A stretch of 64,000 nt of DNA from Protula sp. h YS-2021 (GCA_949752745.1 OX457028.1:8326922-8390921), one strand, 5' to 3'; positions 20,380 through 32,419 are shown, counted from the first letter of the stretch. Notes: generated by a model from the letters alone, not told the origin. Program-made: numbers and translations.

Positions 20380-20660
20380 TTTTCCTGGGGGGGGGGGGGG
20401 CGTGGGTGGGTGGGGGGCATAATATCTTCGAATGCATTTGGACCTGTACTATTGTTCTAGCTTTTAACGGTTTCCCAGCGTTTGGCGAGAAATCCCAGTG
20501 TCCATTTCAGTGTTGTTATATTGAAGGCCAAATCGGGTTATATTTTATTGCGCGCGTGTGTGTGTGTGGGGGGGGGGGGGGATGTATAGGAGAATGAGAG
20601 AATGTATGGGGGAATTTATGGGGGGGGGGTAGGGGGGAACGTATGGGGGAGTGTATGGGG
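20380..20660. repeat. Poly-G and GGGGGAATGTAT simple repeats
   Basis: Poly-G tracts at about 20387-20415 and 20567-20640 with a run of GTATGGGGGA-type units. Low complexity; no gene. Confidence 0.8.
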
Positions 20661-21872
20661 GAATTATATGGCGGAATCCTTTGTGCTGTAACACCGACTA
20701 ACGGAGCAGCAGTGTTAGACCTCCGTGTCGCGGAATTCCAAATATGACTCATTGTCGTTGTTTAACTTAAACACTTAATAAAAGGTTCGTGTCCGAGCGT
20801 GGCAGTTCTCTGGTTACATGTATTGGACCAATGTTATTTTCTTGTTCCATTTTTAGGGGCTAAATCTAGCACCTGAGGAGAGATCAACCATCTGCGCGGC
20901 CATGAAGCACAATGATATTTCATGCTTCCAAGCCAGCGGAATAAAAGTAGAAGGGGTAAAATACCTTTTTCTCCGGGAAGAGGATGGAAAGACGGTACTT
21001 GGGAAGAAGAAAGGGGAAGGTGCAGTGAAGAGGATGGAAAGACGGTACTTGGGAAGAAGAAAGGGGAAGGCGCAGTGACACTGCAAAAATCAAAAACAGG
21101 TGCGCAATGGCGTTGATTGGAGCCTTGGGGGAGTGCCGCATGATTGACTTATTTCTGTTGGGCAGCTTGTGTTCTTCTCAGCTGCTCAGCTCTGCTGTCG
21201 TTGGCTGCACTCATCACTTGTGGTCGGTTTTGTGTGTAAACAATTCTTCAGAATGCCACTCTTGCTACATTTCTCGGCCGATTGTTTTGAAATTTGGCAG
21301 GAATTTACACGCAGCTTGTGTATTTTTTTTTTTGGCGATTTTACCAAACTAGCCAAGATATCGGCCAAATTTTTAGAAAACACAGAAAATGCTACTCTGC
21401 CCACAAATCTCCCCCCCCCCTCGGGTTCCTGCATCAGGCTCAACTTGTTTGGCGATTTGGCTAAATTGGCAAAAACATTAGCCAAAAAACGGTCAAACTG
21501 CCAAAAAAATGACAGTGCGTTGCTATTTCACTCTTTTTTTCACAAGCCGTAATGTGTATGGGGCATATAACGAAGTCGGCAGCGCGTTAGGCTTCGATGC
21601 AACAGGACGTCGTGAGTTGGAAGCCTCGCTGGGCAAAATGTCCTCGGACATTCTCTTGTAGGATAATTCTGAAATGCGGGTATTTGAAAAATTTCCAGTA
21701 ACAAATTTTTAAAAGGCAGCCACCACGATTTGATCGAATTGCTGTCCAAAGATAAAAAGAAAAAATTTTGGCGATTCAGCAAGCTTTTTGATACTTACCT
21801 AATTAGATCTTGGCTGTTCACAATGTCTATGGACATCTTTTTTAACAGACGTGCACGAGTCAATGTTATAAT

Positions 21873-22282
21873 TGTCATCGCACCCACACATCTGAGCTAT
21901 GACATGAAGTATGAAGTATGAATTTATTGTATAGCGTTGCTTTGTTTTCTAGCCATTGTCATCGCACCCACACATCTGAGCTATGACATGAAGTATGAAA
22001 TATGAATATATTGTATAGCGTTGCTTTGTTTTCTAGCCATTTTCATAGCATACACATCTGAGCTATGACATGAAGTATGAAATATGAATATATTGTATAG
22101 CGTTGCTTTGTTTTCTAGCCATTTTCATAGCACACACATCTGAGCTATGACATGAAGTATGAAATATGAATATATTGTATAGCGTTGCTTTGTTTTCTAG
22201 CCATTTTCATAGCACACACATCTGAGCTATGACATGAAGTATGAAGTATGAATTTATTGTATAGCGTTGCTTTGTTTTCTAG
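21873..22282 (+). repeat. 82-bp tandem array that copies the exon 3 splice acceptor of profilin 2
   Basis: Each unit ends with TTGCTTTGTTTTCTAG, identical to the true acceptor of exon 3 at 22282, and begins with CCATTGTCATCGCAC or a close variant, the first bases of exon 3. Acceptor copies fall at 21952, 22036, 22118, 22200 and 22282, spaced 84, 82, 82 and 82 bases. A truncated first unit starts at about 21868. The upstream copies run into stops within about 18 codons, so using them would truncate the protein. Confidence 0.95.
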
Positions 22283-22582
22283 CCATTGTCATCGCACACA
22301 CAACTGAAGGATGTCAGCAAGGAAATAGCAACAAAGCCGTCGGAACTATAGCAGACTATTTAGAATCCTTGAATATGTGAAATTATTTTTTTTACACGTG
22401 AGTATCTTTTTGAATATTGCGAAATATTGAATTTTCCGCAAGTCCAAATCATGTATTCTGATTGGACCATCTCAGGAATATCAGTACGGATAAAATATAT
22501 GATATAATAATATAATAATTAGACATATTCAGATAGTTAAAAATATATTTAGTTCATTTAATTTGAGACACTAGAATCTTGC

Positions 22583-23150
22583 TATCCCCCGTGTAACGGA
22601 GGGGTATAGTTATGAGCTTGTCCGTCTGCCGGCATGTCGGATTCTTTTTAAATTTCATACACGGATAGAGTACATATTGATGGTGTGCAGCATTGTATTT
22701 TTGTTCAAATTTACGAAAAATTGTCACAGTAACAGTATTTTTTTCTATGATGGGAACTTAGCAGGTCAGATTTCCAACACTTATTAGTCAGATTGTTTTT
22801 GAGATTTCACATGTGGTTAGAGCCCATATTGAAAGTGTATAATGTCACATTTTTATTCGGATTTGTAAAAAAAAAATGTGTCAAAATGGCAGTATTCTGA
22901 AATTTGCTAAAACTTAGCGTTTATGCAATTTTGGTCTGCGTAATAGAACGTCGTGACCGGGCTCTTTCTCCGGAAGTACGGGCGGGATTGTTTTGAAATT
23001 TCATCCATAGAGCACATGTTGAGGGTGTGCAAGTTCGTAATTTAGTTAGGATTCATGAAAAAGTTGTCAGAATGACAGTATTTTGAAATGTGGTAAAACT
23101 TCGTGTTTATATATAATTTTGTCCGCGTTGTGGAAAAAAAACACGGTGAA
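22583..23150 (+). mobile_element. Pearl/Helentron-like repeat with three about 165-185 bp units
   Basis: It starts with a hairpin (TATCCCCCGTG...CGGAGGGGTATA), then CTTGTCCGTCTGCCGG. Three diverged units follow, each with TTTTxAAATTTCA, a purine-rich GGxTAGAG, CATATTGA, GTGTxxA, GTCAxAATG and CAGTATT. The hairpin plus GTCCGTC plus long tandem units repeats the layout seen at 42590-43260. No coding sequence. Confidence 0.55.
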
Positions 23151-23186
23151 AGCGGCAGTAATATGGTACTGTCCACACCGACTTAA

Positions 23187-23635
23187 GCAGGGATTTCATA
23201 GGTCATTCGCGCTACACCGGGGATAATATCTCTGCCTTAGCACCGATTTCACAGGTTATTCGCGCTACACCGGGGATCGTGTCTCTGCCTTAGCACCGAT
23301 TTCACGGGTCATCCGCGCTACACGCGAGGTCGTGTCTCTGCCTTAGCACTGATATCATAGGTCATCCGTGCTGCACGGGGGATCGTGTCTCCGCGCTAGC
23401 ACCGATTTCACGGGTCATCCGCGCTGCATGAGGGATCGTATCTCTGCCTTAGCACCGATTTCACGGGTCATCCGCGCTACACGCGAGATCGTGCCTCTGC
23501 CTCAGCACCGATTTCATGGGTCATCCGCGCTGCACGGGGGAACATCTCTCTGTATTAGTACCGATTTCATAGGTCACCCGCGCTGCCCGCGCTTCACGGG
23601 GATGGTGTCTCTCTGACGCACTGGTTTACCGATGT
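23187..23635 (+). repeat. 53-bp minisatellite, about eight units
   Basis: Units read CACCGATTTCACGGGTCATC, CGCGCTACAC, GGGATCGTGTCTCTGCCTTAG. Frames in it are repeats of the unit and not genes. Confidence 0.9.
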
Positions 23636-23639
23636 CTTT

Positions 23640-25200
23640 GATTTTATATATTCATTTAGTGATAAATACGGGGTGATTGCTGGGATTGAAAAGAGAACAT
23701 TGCATCAGTAAATCTGCGTCCAAATTTTTTGGGCGCACGTAAATAACGAGCAAGTTCAAACAATAACAATATATATTTTTTGTTGTTGACTTGGGAGTAA
23801 TGAATCCACCGAACTTGCTGCTTTCAAACGTAGTTTAGAAGATGTTGAATGTTGAGTAGAAGCCATGCATGTGTCAGTTTTATATCGGTCGTCTCCGGTA
23901 CGCCCGAACGTACGTCATCGGAGATCTGGAGAACCAGAAACTGCGATAATGCATTCATATGTTTTTTTTTTTTTCAGATGTACGCCGTAATTCCTACGCA
24001 AGAAACGATAGCCTCAGTACAAGAAAAAAAAGAACAATAGAGAAAGAACACGGAATTAATATTTGTAAAGAAACTAGAGTGAACTTTTCAATTATTGCAA
24101 CAGAAACCGTCAAAAATAGACATGAATAAATGTGTCAAGAATGTAGCTGCATAATTGTCGAATTTTTTAACTAGACTAAAACACATTTATTTATGAGTTT
24201 TTTTTTTTTGAGCTTTTAAATGGTGTTTTATTTATCACTTTCGTTATTTACTTTATTTTTTTTTTCTTTTTGAGGTTTAGTTTATAGGTTAAAATTTGAA
24301 GACAGTGTAACTCAGTATGCTTTTAGTTTATATGGGAGTACGATTTTTTGTACCGTTCAGCATGAGATGGTAGAAAGCGTGTTATCTGTGATTCAGATTC
24401 GTGCCGCGCCTCGAGGGGAGGGGGGCGGGGGAGGGGGAGGGGGCGGAGGGGGGAAGGCGGCATGTGACAGGAGTAACAGTGTGTGTGTGATTAAGATCTA
24501 ATGCTGAATATTTGCTGCAATTCTGTTACGGATGAGAAGTGGGCCAAGGTTAGCCTGGGGTTTTTTTTTGTCTTTCAAGTGCTGAAGTCTTAGAGAAGCC
24601 GTATTAGTTCACGCGGGAAGGGGGAGCCGTATTATGGCGGGCACAGGGTCGGCTGTGATGCAGGCCATGGTTCGGCCAAAAAACAAAAAGAGCGTTTGCT
24701 GCCAGGAAGAACTAGGCAGCGAGTTATAGGTATCAAATAAACGCTTGGAGAAACACGGCATATTCTGTTCCTGTTAGTTCTTTTGCTTTTGCTGAGCTAC
24801 TTTGTAACCGTATGTGTTTGTGTGTATGTTTTTTTTTTATTCAGTAGGAAGGGACACTTATTGTGACGTAGAAGTAGTATAAGTAGGAACTCCTACAGCG
24901 GAAGTCGAGCGCGGTCTGTTCAGGGAATTCAAAAGATGTAACTCCAAAAAAAAAAAAAATCTCTATTCTGGTTAAGCTGGGTAGAAAGGGTGTGGTAGGG
25001 GGGCGGGGGTTTGTCGGGGAGGGCCGAGGGCAAGCGGGGGCTGTGAGGTTATTCTGTCGTGAAGACTGAAGCCGTATAGGAAGGGACTGGAAGCATATAT
25101 GAGTATCTAGGAGACAGCTGTATAGCAAGGTCACTTGTCAGTGTTAGCCAGCGGTCGGTATGGAAATGATGAAAGGGTTTGCGTCTCGTGAACAGGATTG
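23640..25200. other. Profilin 2 downstream DNA, no gene seen
   Basis: AATAAA at about 24125 may be a distant polyadenylation signal for profilin 2. A purine-rich block (GGGGAGGGGGG) lies at 24412-24460. Nothing coding is recognised. Confidence 0.45.
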
Positions 25201-25202
25201 TC

Positions 25203-25372
25203 TTTTTTCACATGTTTTTTTCTCATGTTTTTTCCTCACGTTTTTTTTTTCTCTATCATGTTTTCTTCTCACATGTTTTTTTCTCTCACATGTTTTTTCT
25301 CACATGTTTTTTTCTCTCATGTTTTTTTATGTCACATGTTTTTCTCTCACATGTTCTTTTTCTCACATGTTG
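25203..25372 (+). repeat. TTTTTTCTCACATG tandem repeat
   Basis: About ten units of 15-19 bases with T-run length variation. Produces spurious Phe/Ser/His frames in all three phases. Confidence 0.9.
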
Positions 25373-26480
25373 GCCTGTATTGGGTTTTAAGGGCTAGACA
25401 CATTAGGGTCTCAGTAAAAAATTAAAACAAAAAAGGCCTCAGCAATTATTTTTTAACAAAGTGTTTTTCAAAACTTTTCAGATGAAAAAAATATGAACAT
25501 AATTAATTTAATTGCCATTGTGATACAGGAAAAAAGCTCGCAATTTTCGGTTTGCTTTATTACGAAATGGCGGCTTTCACAAATTGCACTTAACACTTCA
25601 TGATTACCAGCCCGCGTATAACGGAAACAGTATTATGTACAGCGTGATTCACCACTTTTCCAGTATCGAAAACGTCACGCACTACTGAAAATCTGTACTT
25701 GACGACGCCATAACAACGTCACTGCGCGGTAGAAACATTACAGAGGAGTGCAAAAATACCTAATTTCTAAGAGAATATATTTGTATTTGAAAACCAGGAA
25801 GTAAAAATTAAACCACACTCGTATTTGGACTGTTCCGAAAACCCTCCCTTATCCTTGCCTTCCAGGCGCGTGCCACCGGTACTACAGGCTGCGTGGTGGG
25901 GTGGTGGGGTAGTGCCGTAAAAAGACATAAATTTGGGTTGAAAATAAACGTCATTGCTTGTCATTTCCCTCCAAAATAAGAGTAATTAATAATATACTAA
26001 TCCAAGAATAAAACAAGGTGGGTTGAGTTCACTTTCAGGGTGGATTGAGTTGGTATGAAAAAACTGGGTTGAGTTGACTTTCAGGGTGGGTTGAGTTGCT
26101 CGAGGGTTGACTTGACCTAAGACCGTTTGTTTTATCATCATACTGGCCAAGCTCTGAAGTGACGTTTGTATATCACTCCTGTAATAGCGGTACATTTTCA
26201 CTGGTTTGCAGAAAGCTTGGCCGCATCGAATCGCTTCGATGTTTATGTTATATCAAATTCATGTCTTTTGTCTCCCATGTTACCGTATGCCGTTCAAATC
26301 TGTTGATTTTGTAAATATTGGTGTGAAACTACTGTGCATTTGCGGATAATGAAAGTGCTATCGGCAGTGAGCCAAGGAGATCATGTGGGGATTTTGGTGA
26401 CGTGTTGTTAAGGCATTTCCTCTTGCTATAATTGTGGTGACACCATGTTGGTATGATGTAATTCCTTGAACAGATCCTGC
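25373..26480. other. Noncoding spacer
   Basis: No gene recognised. A small GGGTTGAGTTGACTTTCAGG repeat (three copies) lies at 26008-26095. Confidence 0.45.
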
Positions 26481-26485
26481 ATGTC

Positions 26486-26656
26486 GGGTTCTCCGTGGAA
26501 TGCCACGAGTAGCGGGACCAGCACGTGAGGATGGATATCCGTGGAATACCACGGGTAGCGGCACAACGCACGTGAGGATATCCGTGGAATGCCACGAGCA
26601 GCGGGACAAGCACGTGAGGTTACCCGTGGAATGCCACGAGAACCTGGACAACGCAC
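26486..26656 (+). repeat. About 43-bp tandem repeat, four units
   Basis: Units contain CCGTGGAATGCCACGAG, then AGCGGGACAAGCACGTGAGG. A poly-G/purine run follows to 26715. Confidence 0.85.
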
Positions 26657-26715
26657 GGAGCCGGGAGGGGGATGGTGTGGGGGGGGGGGGGGAGGGGGGG
26701 GGGTTAGGGTAGGGA

Positions 26716-27654
26716 GAGCGTAGTATGTGTTCTGTTTCTTCGTCCACGGCTACTCTGTTCATTCTGTGCGTAGATTAATGCAGTATTTTTTAAAGCCTTC
26801 TTATTGGGAATGATCTGCTGGTGTTTTTTTTGTGTACAATGTGGTGGAGCCCGTTTTATTTACGAAGTGTGCAATTGAAATAAACATTTTTATGTCTGTT
26901 TCTTGGTATAATCTATATATTGACTGGTTTTACGTAATATTTCCACTTCTTACAAAAAAAAAAAAAATTACATATAAATAAAACGGGTCTCACTTGGCAT
27001 GTTTGCTAGGTTAATTTGTTAGAATTATGACAGCGTTGAGGCGTGCTTATGTGCCAAACGCTGAGCACTGCTCCTTGAAAACGTCGAGCGTTTTGAGGTA
27101 TTGTTATTTTTCAAAAAGTGCTCTTTAACACGTCGATCGTTTGGAGGTTTTATTATATTCACACTATTTCAGTGCTTTCATGACTTAGTCCTTTAGGAAT
27201 GTTTACAAATTTCTACCAGCACAAAGACCATAGTAGAGCAGGTTATCTTCAGTAGAATAAATGAAGAAAATTAAAACTGTTTGTTTTATTTCACGGGGAC
27301 ACCATGTATACATGGGTAAATATGGATTCCACCATGCCAATAACGTATTCATGCAGGCGATTTGCGTCGACGCTCTAGAACAACCGCTTCTCATTGGATA
27401 TGACGTTGGATAGACGTCACGACTTGACGTCGGTCGAACGTCACGATTTGGTTGTACATGAAAGTCTGTAACAGCAGACAGTCGATGATGGATAGACGTC
27501 AGGAAATGTTTTATAGGGTAAATTCTCGATTTTGTTCATTAAAGTAACCCCGACCGCCCCCCCCCCCCACACCATCCCCCGCCGGTGGTCACTTTTCGAA
27601 ACCTAGAGTAAAAAAAAAAAAACGCTCCTCGTATTCTTATAAGTCATTATTTTT
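26716..27654. other. Noncoding spacer
   Basis: No gene. GACGTCACGA-type words recur at 27400-27510, and poly-C and poly-A tracts lie at 27555-27625. Confidence 0.4.
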
Positions 27655-28415
27655 ACCTTTTTTTTCCTTTGCCAATTTTGTACAATGTTCTCTAGGTAAG
27701 CCTCTCTTTTACTTTGCTTCTTTTGGCGATCCACGAAAAGTGGGCTAAATGGGGGTCATTTACAATTTTTTGTCGCAAATTTTCAAAATTCTTCTCAAAC
27801 AATTTTGATCAGATTTTCTTTTAATTTTGTTTGAATATTCTTAACATAGGCGTCTCTTGAAAATTTACTTCTTTTGGCGATCCGCCAAATATTGGCTGAA
27901 TGGGGGAGGGGGCATTTAAGTGTTTTTGTTTTCAATGCCAATTTTCAAAACGCTTCTTCTCCAAGAATTTTGATCAGATTTTCTTCAAATTTCTTCAAAG
28001 AGTGTTCTGTTGTAGACGTCTCTTCAAAAATTACTTTATTTGACGATCGGAGGGGGGGGGGGGGTTGGGGGGCGGGGGCGGCATTTGTTAATTTATTGAC
28101 ATTTAATTTTCAAAATGCTTCTTCTCTCACAATTTTGATTGAATTCTATTCCAGTTTGGTACGAAGCCTCTCTTGAAAAATTACTTCTTTTGGCGATCCG
28201 CCAAAAATTGGCCAAATAGGGGCATTTATAATTTTTTTGGTAGCCAATTTTCAAAATGCTTCTTTTAAAAGGGGGCATTTGAAATTTGTCGGTTGTCAAT
28301 TTTCAAAATGCTTTTTGTCCCACAATTTTGATCAGATTTTCTTTAAATTTTGCATGAATGTTTTCTATATAGACCTCTCTTGAAAAATTACTTTTTTGGC
28401 GATCCTCCAAAAATT
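27655..28415 (+). repeat. Diverged about 170-bp tandem units, TTGGCGATCCGCCAA family
   Basis: Four units share CAATTTTGATCAGATTTTCTT, GAATGTTCT, CTCTCTTGAAAAATTACTTCTTT (fragments), TTGGCGATCCGCCAAAAATTGG and GGGGGCATTT. The word TTGGCGATCCGCCAA is itself nearly palindromic. Confidence 0.8.
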
Positions 28416-28427
28416 GGAAGTTGAATA

Positions 28428-29475
28428 AACATGCGCATTGGTCCGAGATGTGGAACGCACATCGACGGAAGTTAAACATGCGCATTGTTTCGAAATGCGA
28501 ACCGCGCATCAACAAAAGTTAAATAAATATGCGTATTTGCCCAAAATGCAAACCGTGCATCAATGAAAGTTAAATAAACTTGCGCCATGGTACGAAATAA
28601 TAATCACGCATCAACGCAAATTAAATAAACATGCGCACTGGCCCGAAATGCCAACCGCACATCAACCCAAGTTAAATAAGCATGAACAGTCGTCCGAAAG
28701 GTGAACCGCGCATCAGAACAAGCTAAACAAGTCCCCCACAGGCGTGCAATCACAGGATTTCAATACGACAAACACCCATTGAATAGGTCAATTGTGTTGT
28801 ATTTTCAACGTTTTTCCATTTTCCCAATTTTTGCGAAGATCTCAAAATAACCCCTCATTGCACAGGTCCACTATATAGCCTTTGCATGTGCAAAAGAACA
28901 ATTGAATCGCCTTAGTGATTACGGAGATACAGCGCCGACAAAGAAGTGTCGATGGACGTACGGACCCGAATCCTATAGTCCCCCGCTTCGTGCTACGCGG
29001 CGGCGGGGAACGCGCATCGACTTAAGTTAAATAAATATGCGCACTGGTCTAAAATAAGAACCGCGCATCAACGCAGATTAAATAAGCATACGCAGTGGTC
29101 CGAAAAGTGAACAGCACAAACTAAACAAACATGAAAACTGGTCCCAAATGCCAACCGCGCATCGACGCAAGTTGAGTAAAGATGCGCATTGGTCCAAAAT
29201 AAAAACCATGCATCAACGCAAGTTAAATAGCACGCGCACTGGTCCGAAATGTGGAACGTGTAACAATGCATATTACAAAAACATGCGCAATGGTTCGAGT
29301 TGCAAACCGCACATCAACGCAAGGTAAATAAACATGCGCACTGGTCGAAAAAGCGAACAGAACATAACGGCAAGCTAAATAAATATGCATATTGGTTCGA
29401 AATGCAAACCGCGCATCGACGCATGTTAAATAAACATGAGCACTGGTCCGAAATGCAAACCCCACAAAATAATAC
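28428..29475 (+). repeat. About 52-bp interspersed tandem repeat with a foreign insert
   Basis: Around 15 diverged units contain GTTAAATAAACATGCGCA, TGGTCCGAAATGC, AACCGCGCATCAACGCAA. Units run from 28428 to about 28725 and from about 29010 to 29475. The gap (28730-29010) holds unrelated DNA ending in TCCCCCGCTTCGTGCTACGC, similar to other CCCCCG hairpin ends in the window, so an element probably inserted into the array. Confidence 0.8.
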
Positions 29476-30123
29476 ATACCAAAACATTAAAACTTACGTA
29501 ATAATGTTTTAGATTCGGCGTTTTCTTATTGACAAAACGCAAGCGCAAACGGAATCACATATGTTTGATCATATCACCATTCACTGGTCGTTTCCGTTCC
29601 TTGAAATAATTGTATGTCCGACCAAGAGTACACTTGTGTGGACACAATTTCAATAAGTTGTTCGAAGGTATCTCTGGTAGACTACCCAGTCTACCAGAGA
29701 TGCACAGGATGTTTCCCATTTTTCAAATTATGTTATGCACTTATCGGTCTATGTTCGTCGGGTCCGTTGGTACTCGGTTCTGAGCAAAGGATTGGTTACC
29801 AAGGCCCATCTAAGGGCTTGGTAACTTCCAGGTATACCAACGGGCTACCAAGCTTTAGCGAGGCACCTAGGCTTGGTTGATCTGGGTCGGAACACCGAGG
29901 TCCAAGCACCATCAGGGTTCTTGGTTCTTGGTGCATGACCAAGCTTGGTACGTCTTGGCTGCGCACTGCATCACCAATGCGTTCGTATGCATTCGGTTGT
30001 GCTATTTATTCGTTTCGGAGGTAAATAGCTTGGTTCAGGACAGGTTTCCGCTTTCTGGAATGACTGTTGTAATCGATTTCGATCAAGCTACTTATACACT
30101 CTTGTCTTTGCTCGGTTCCAGAC

Positions 30124-30422
30124 ATGACGGAGGCAAGTCTACAGCAAGTTGCAGATCTCCTGCGTTCACCCAGCTTCAGCTCTGCGATCGGTGCAGGAGG
30201 GATAGAGACATACCGCTGTGCGACGCTTTGCACACTTGCAAGGAGTGTGCGCATCTATCTGCTCAGGACTGGGACGCTTAGGAGAAGATACGCACCAAGA
30301 ACATTAAGCGGAGAGTGCGTCGTAAAGTTCAGTACCTGTCTCTGGATATGCCTAGAGCTGGTTCCTTAGTGGCTGGACAGGTGTCTTCTCCTATACGTGC
30401 GGACAGGAATGTGGAGTCTTGA
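30124..30422 (+). pseudogene. DIRS-like gag N-terminal part with CxxC cluster
   Basis: The segment MTEASLQQVADLLRSPSFSS is followed, in another phase, by LCDRCRRDRDIPLCDALHTC and KECAHLSAQDW, a putative zinc-binding cluster. The phase change shows frame damage. Confidence 0.45.
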
Positions 30423-30995
30423 CTTTGACTAACCCCGCAAGAGGACGAAAGTCAAATCTTCAGCAGCTTCTCGGACAGTGGTGGAGCTAGACTTACCTGA
30501 GGCGGGTGAGAGAGCTGTTCTGGATAAGCCTGGTTAGTCTCTGACAAGGAGACGGAGAAAGCAATCTCAGAAGATTCTATCCTCACCTCTCCCCCATCTG
30601 TCCCCGCCTTGAGGGAGAGCGTGACTGTCACGCACGCAAAGTCAGGGTAGTGTTTTAACAGCCGTGTGGGACAGTTTTGCGCCCCTGACTCGACTCCGAC
30701 ACAGAGTTTGGATACCCCGCCATTACCTCAGGTGGAGATACTGAACATTTCTTCGTTTCTGGCTGTGCAGTCCCAACTTCAGCGGTAAATCCAGGGCCTT
30801 CAAGAAGCTCTGCTCTCAAGGCCAAAACCGAGACGCAGACACACACCAACTGCGACTGTCTAGCGTCCATCAGACGATCCCTCGGTGCTGTCAGTTTCTA
30901 GACCTCCGTCAGTGTCTATCCCCGCTCCCACTCACCAACAGCAGGAGTTAGACGCAAAGGATCCCCCCGGAAGCTATCACCCTCGGCGAGAATGA

Positions 30996-32120
30996 GTCCG
31001 GAGATCTCCCCCATCGGACCAGATCTCAATTATACAGCGACTGGAGGAGGATGAGGATCTCGCCCCACTGGATATGTCACCGCTGGAGACGATCCCCAAG
31101 AATAGGGAGAGGGCTATTTACACCCCCATCTCAGGCGCAGACATGAAGGAAGAACCTGGGTTAGCGTGTCCAGAGGAAGGGAGCTCGGAGGACTCTGGTG
31201 CGGAAGGCGACGCCGAAGGTGACTCTCCAAGCAGCCTTTTCCCGTCAGTTCAGTCTCTCCGCTCCACAGACCCCATTCTTTCCTCGGGCGATGGGCAACG
31301 CATGTGGAAGGACCCAGCAGCGGCGGGGAGACGTCCAATTCGTACCCCGTCTCCACCGGATTTCTGCCTGGAGCCGGAGGCACCTATCTCACCACTAGCA
31401 GAGTCGATAGCCCCCGAGAATGTACCATTTCGGGATGCCATACAGGAGATAGCCAGGCTTGCAGGTATAGAGTGCGGGCGCCCAGTGCCAGACAGAGAGG
31501 ACCCGCCCATCCAGATCACGTCGCAGGCAACCCTCCCCCAATCTGAGGGGTTTGTGTCTCTGACGACCAGCGAGGGAGTGGCCAACGTCTTGTCGGTACG
31601 CTGCCATGAGTTCAAGCGCTTAGACGCAGCCGAAGGACGCGTGGTGTCACGGCTCCACCCCTCCAGGCACTGCACGGTGAAACAAGGCCCATACCGCTCC
31701 TCGGATGACTTCATACCCCTGGAAGCCTTGGAACAGCCCACCAAGCGTACAGTTTGGATGCGCTCGGTCCGACAGGACTCAGATATCCCTCTGGGAGAGA
31801 AGGACGCTAAAGCCATAGAGGGTTCAGCACGCCAAACTTTGAATATCATGTCCTTCCAGGATCACACCCTGAGTTCCCTGAAGAGACGTTTGGATGATCT
31901 GAGTCTGTCGGACACGGTTGCATTCAAACTGCTAGAGTGCCTGGCCTTGGCTACCAGGGATGTGGTCAAACTGGTTACCTATCTGACCTCCTCGCTAGTG
32001 TACCTTCGACCCGACGCCTTCCTTCAGCACTGCTGGCCGAATGTTAGAGGCCTCCGTGACCTGCGCCATGCTCTGATTCTGGGACAGAAGGAACTGTTTC
32101 CCCCCCCCCCGAGGAGATAG
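30996..32120 (+). CDS. DIRS-like gag (long open frame)
   Basis: The frame is open from about 30996, with an ATG at 31074 giving 348 codons. The N-terminal 130 residues are acidic and proline-rich (PLETIPKN, SSEDSGAEGDAEGD). The C-terminal part is helical (KRRLDDLSLSDTVAFKLLEC, LTSSLVYLRPDAFL, GLRDLRHALILGQKELF) and resembles the capsid-like region of DIRS-type gag proteins. It ends in a poly-C/Pro tract, probably a slippage site, before continuing in another phase. Codon use is GC-rich compared with the profilin introns around it. Element protein, not a host gene. Confidence 0.6.
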   Translation, partial: VRRSPPSDQISIIQRLEEDEDLAPLDMSPLETIPKNRERAIYTPISGADMKEEPGLACPEEGSSEDSGAEGDAEGDSPSSLFPSVQSLRSTDPILSSGDGQRMWKDPAAAGRRPIRTPSPPDFCLEPEAPISPLAESIAPENVPFRDAIQEIARLAGIECGRPVPDREDPPIQITSQATLPQSEGFVSLTTSEGVANVLSVRCHEFKRLDAAEGRVVSRLHPSRHCTVKQGPYRSSDDFIPLEALEQPTKRTVWMRSVRQDSDIPLGEKDAKAIEGSARQTLNIMSFQDHTLSSLKRRLDDLSLSDTVAFKLLECLALATRDVVKLVTYLTSSLVYLRPDAFLQHCWPNVRGLRDLRHALILGQKELFPPPPRR

Positions 32121-32419
32121 AGAGGGTTCACCGGGAGAGCAGATCCCTTTTGCAGGACCCAGCGCTCATGGCCAGAGCACCGATGCCGTTCGCACGCCCA
32201 CAGAAGCGCCAGTACTCACGGCCCCCTCGAGGTCGAACATCAAGGCTAGACCTTCTCCGAAGAAGAAGCCGAGGCAGCAGGACAGCGGCAAGACACCCCC
32301 ACGTGCCGCAGCAGTGCAGGTAACAATCAACCAAAGTATCTCTCAGAGGGGAGCGCCTCGGTTGTAAGAGATACTTTTATCAGGTTAAAAGGCGAGGAGG
32401 GCTCCCAGTCCTCCAACGA

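Larger units (their letters stand above)
19430..22380 (+). pseudogene. Profilin 2, disrupted by a 50-bp tandem duplication in exon 2
   Basis: Exons are 19430-19555, 20857-21099 and 22283-22380, with the same phases and GT/AG borders as the other two genes. Exon 1 starts MSWDSYKDNLIAHSKDN; a noncoding acceptor (TGTTGTAG) lies about 45 bases upstream of the ATG. Exon 3 ends with ADYLESLNM and a stop. In exon 2 a 50-base segment (20977-21026) is repeated directly at 21027-21076 with one base difference. Because 50 is not divisible by three, the frame shifts and stops at about 21077. The conserved TLQKSKT end of exon 2 lies in the wrong phase. Without the extra copy the exon would have normal length. 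Either this is a young pseudogene or the duplication is an assembly error. Confidence 0.9.

Noticed and set aside
25160..25425. Three overlapping Phe/Ser/His frames that look like membrane proteins
   Set aside because: Tandem TTTTTTCTCACATG repeat read in three phases.
31114..31849. Long minus-strand frames opposite the DIRS-like gag
   Set aside because: Shadows of the GC-rich plus-strand gag frame; no domain and no neighbours on that strand.
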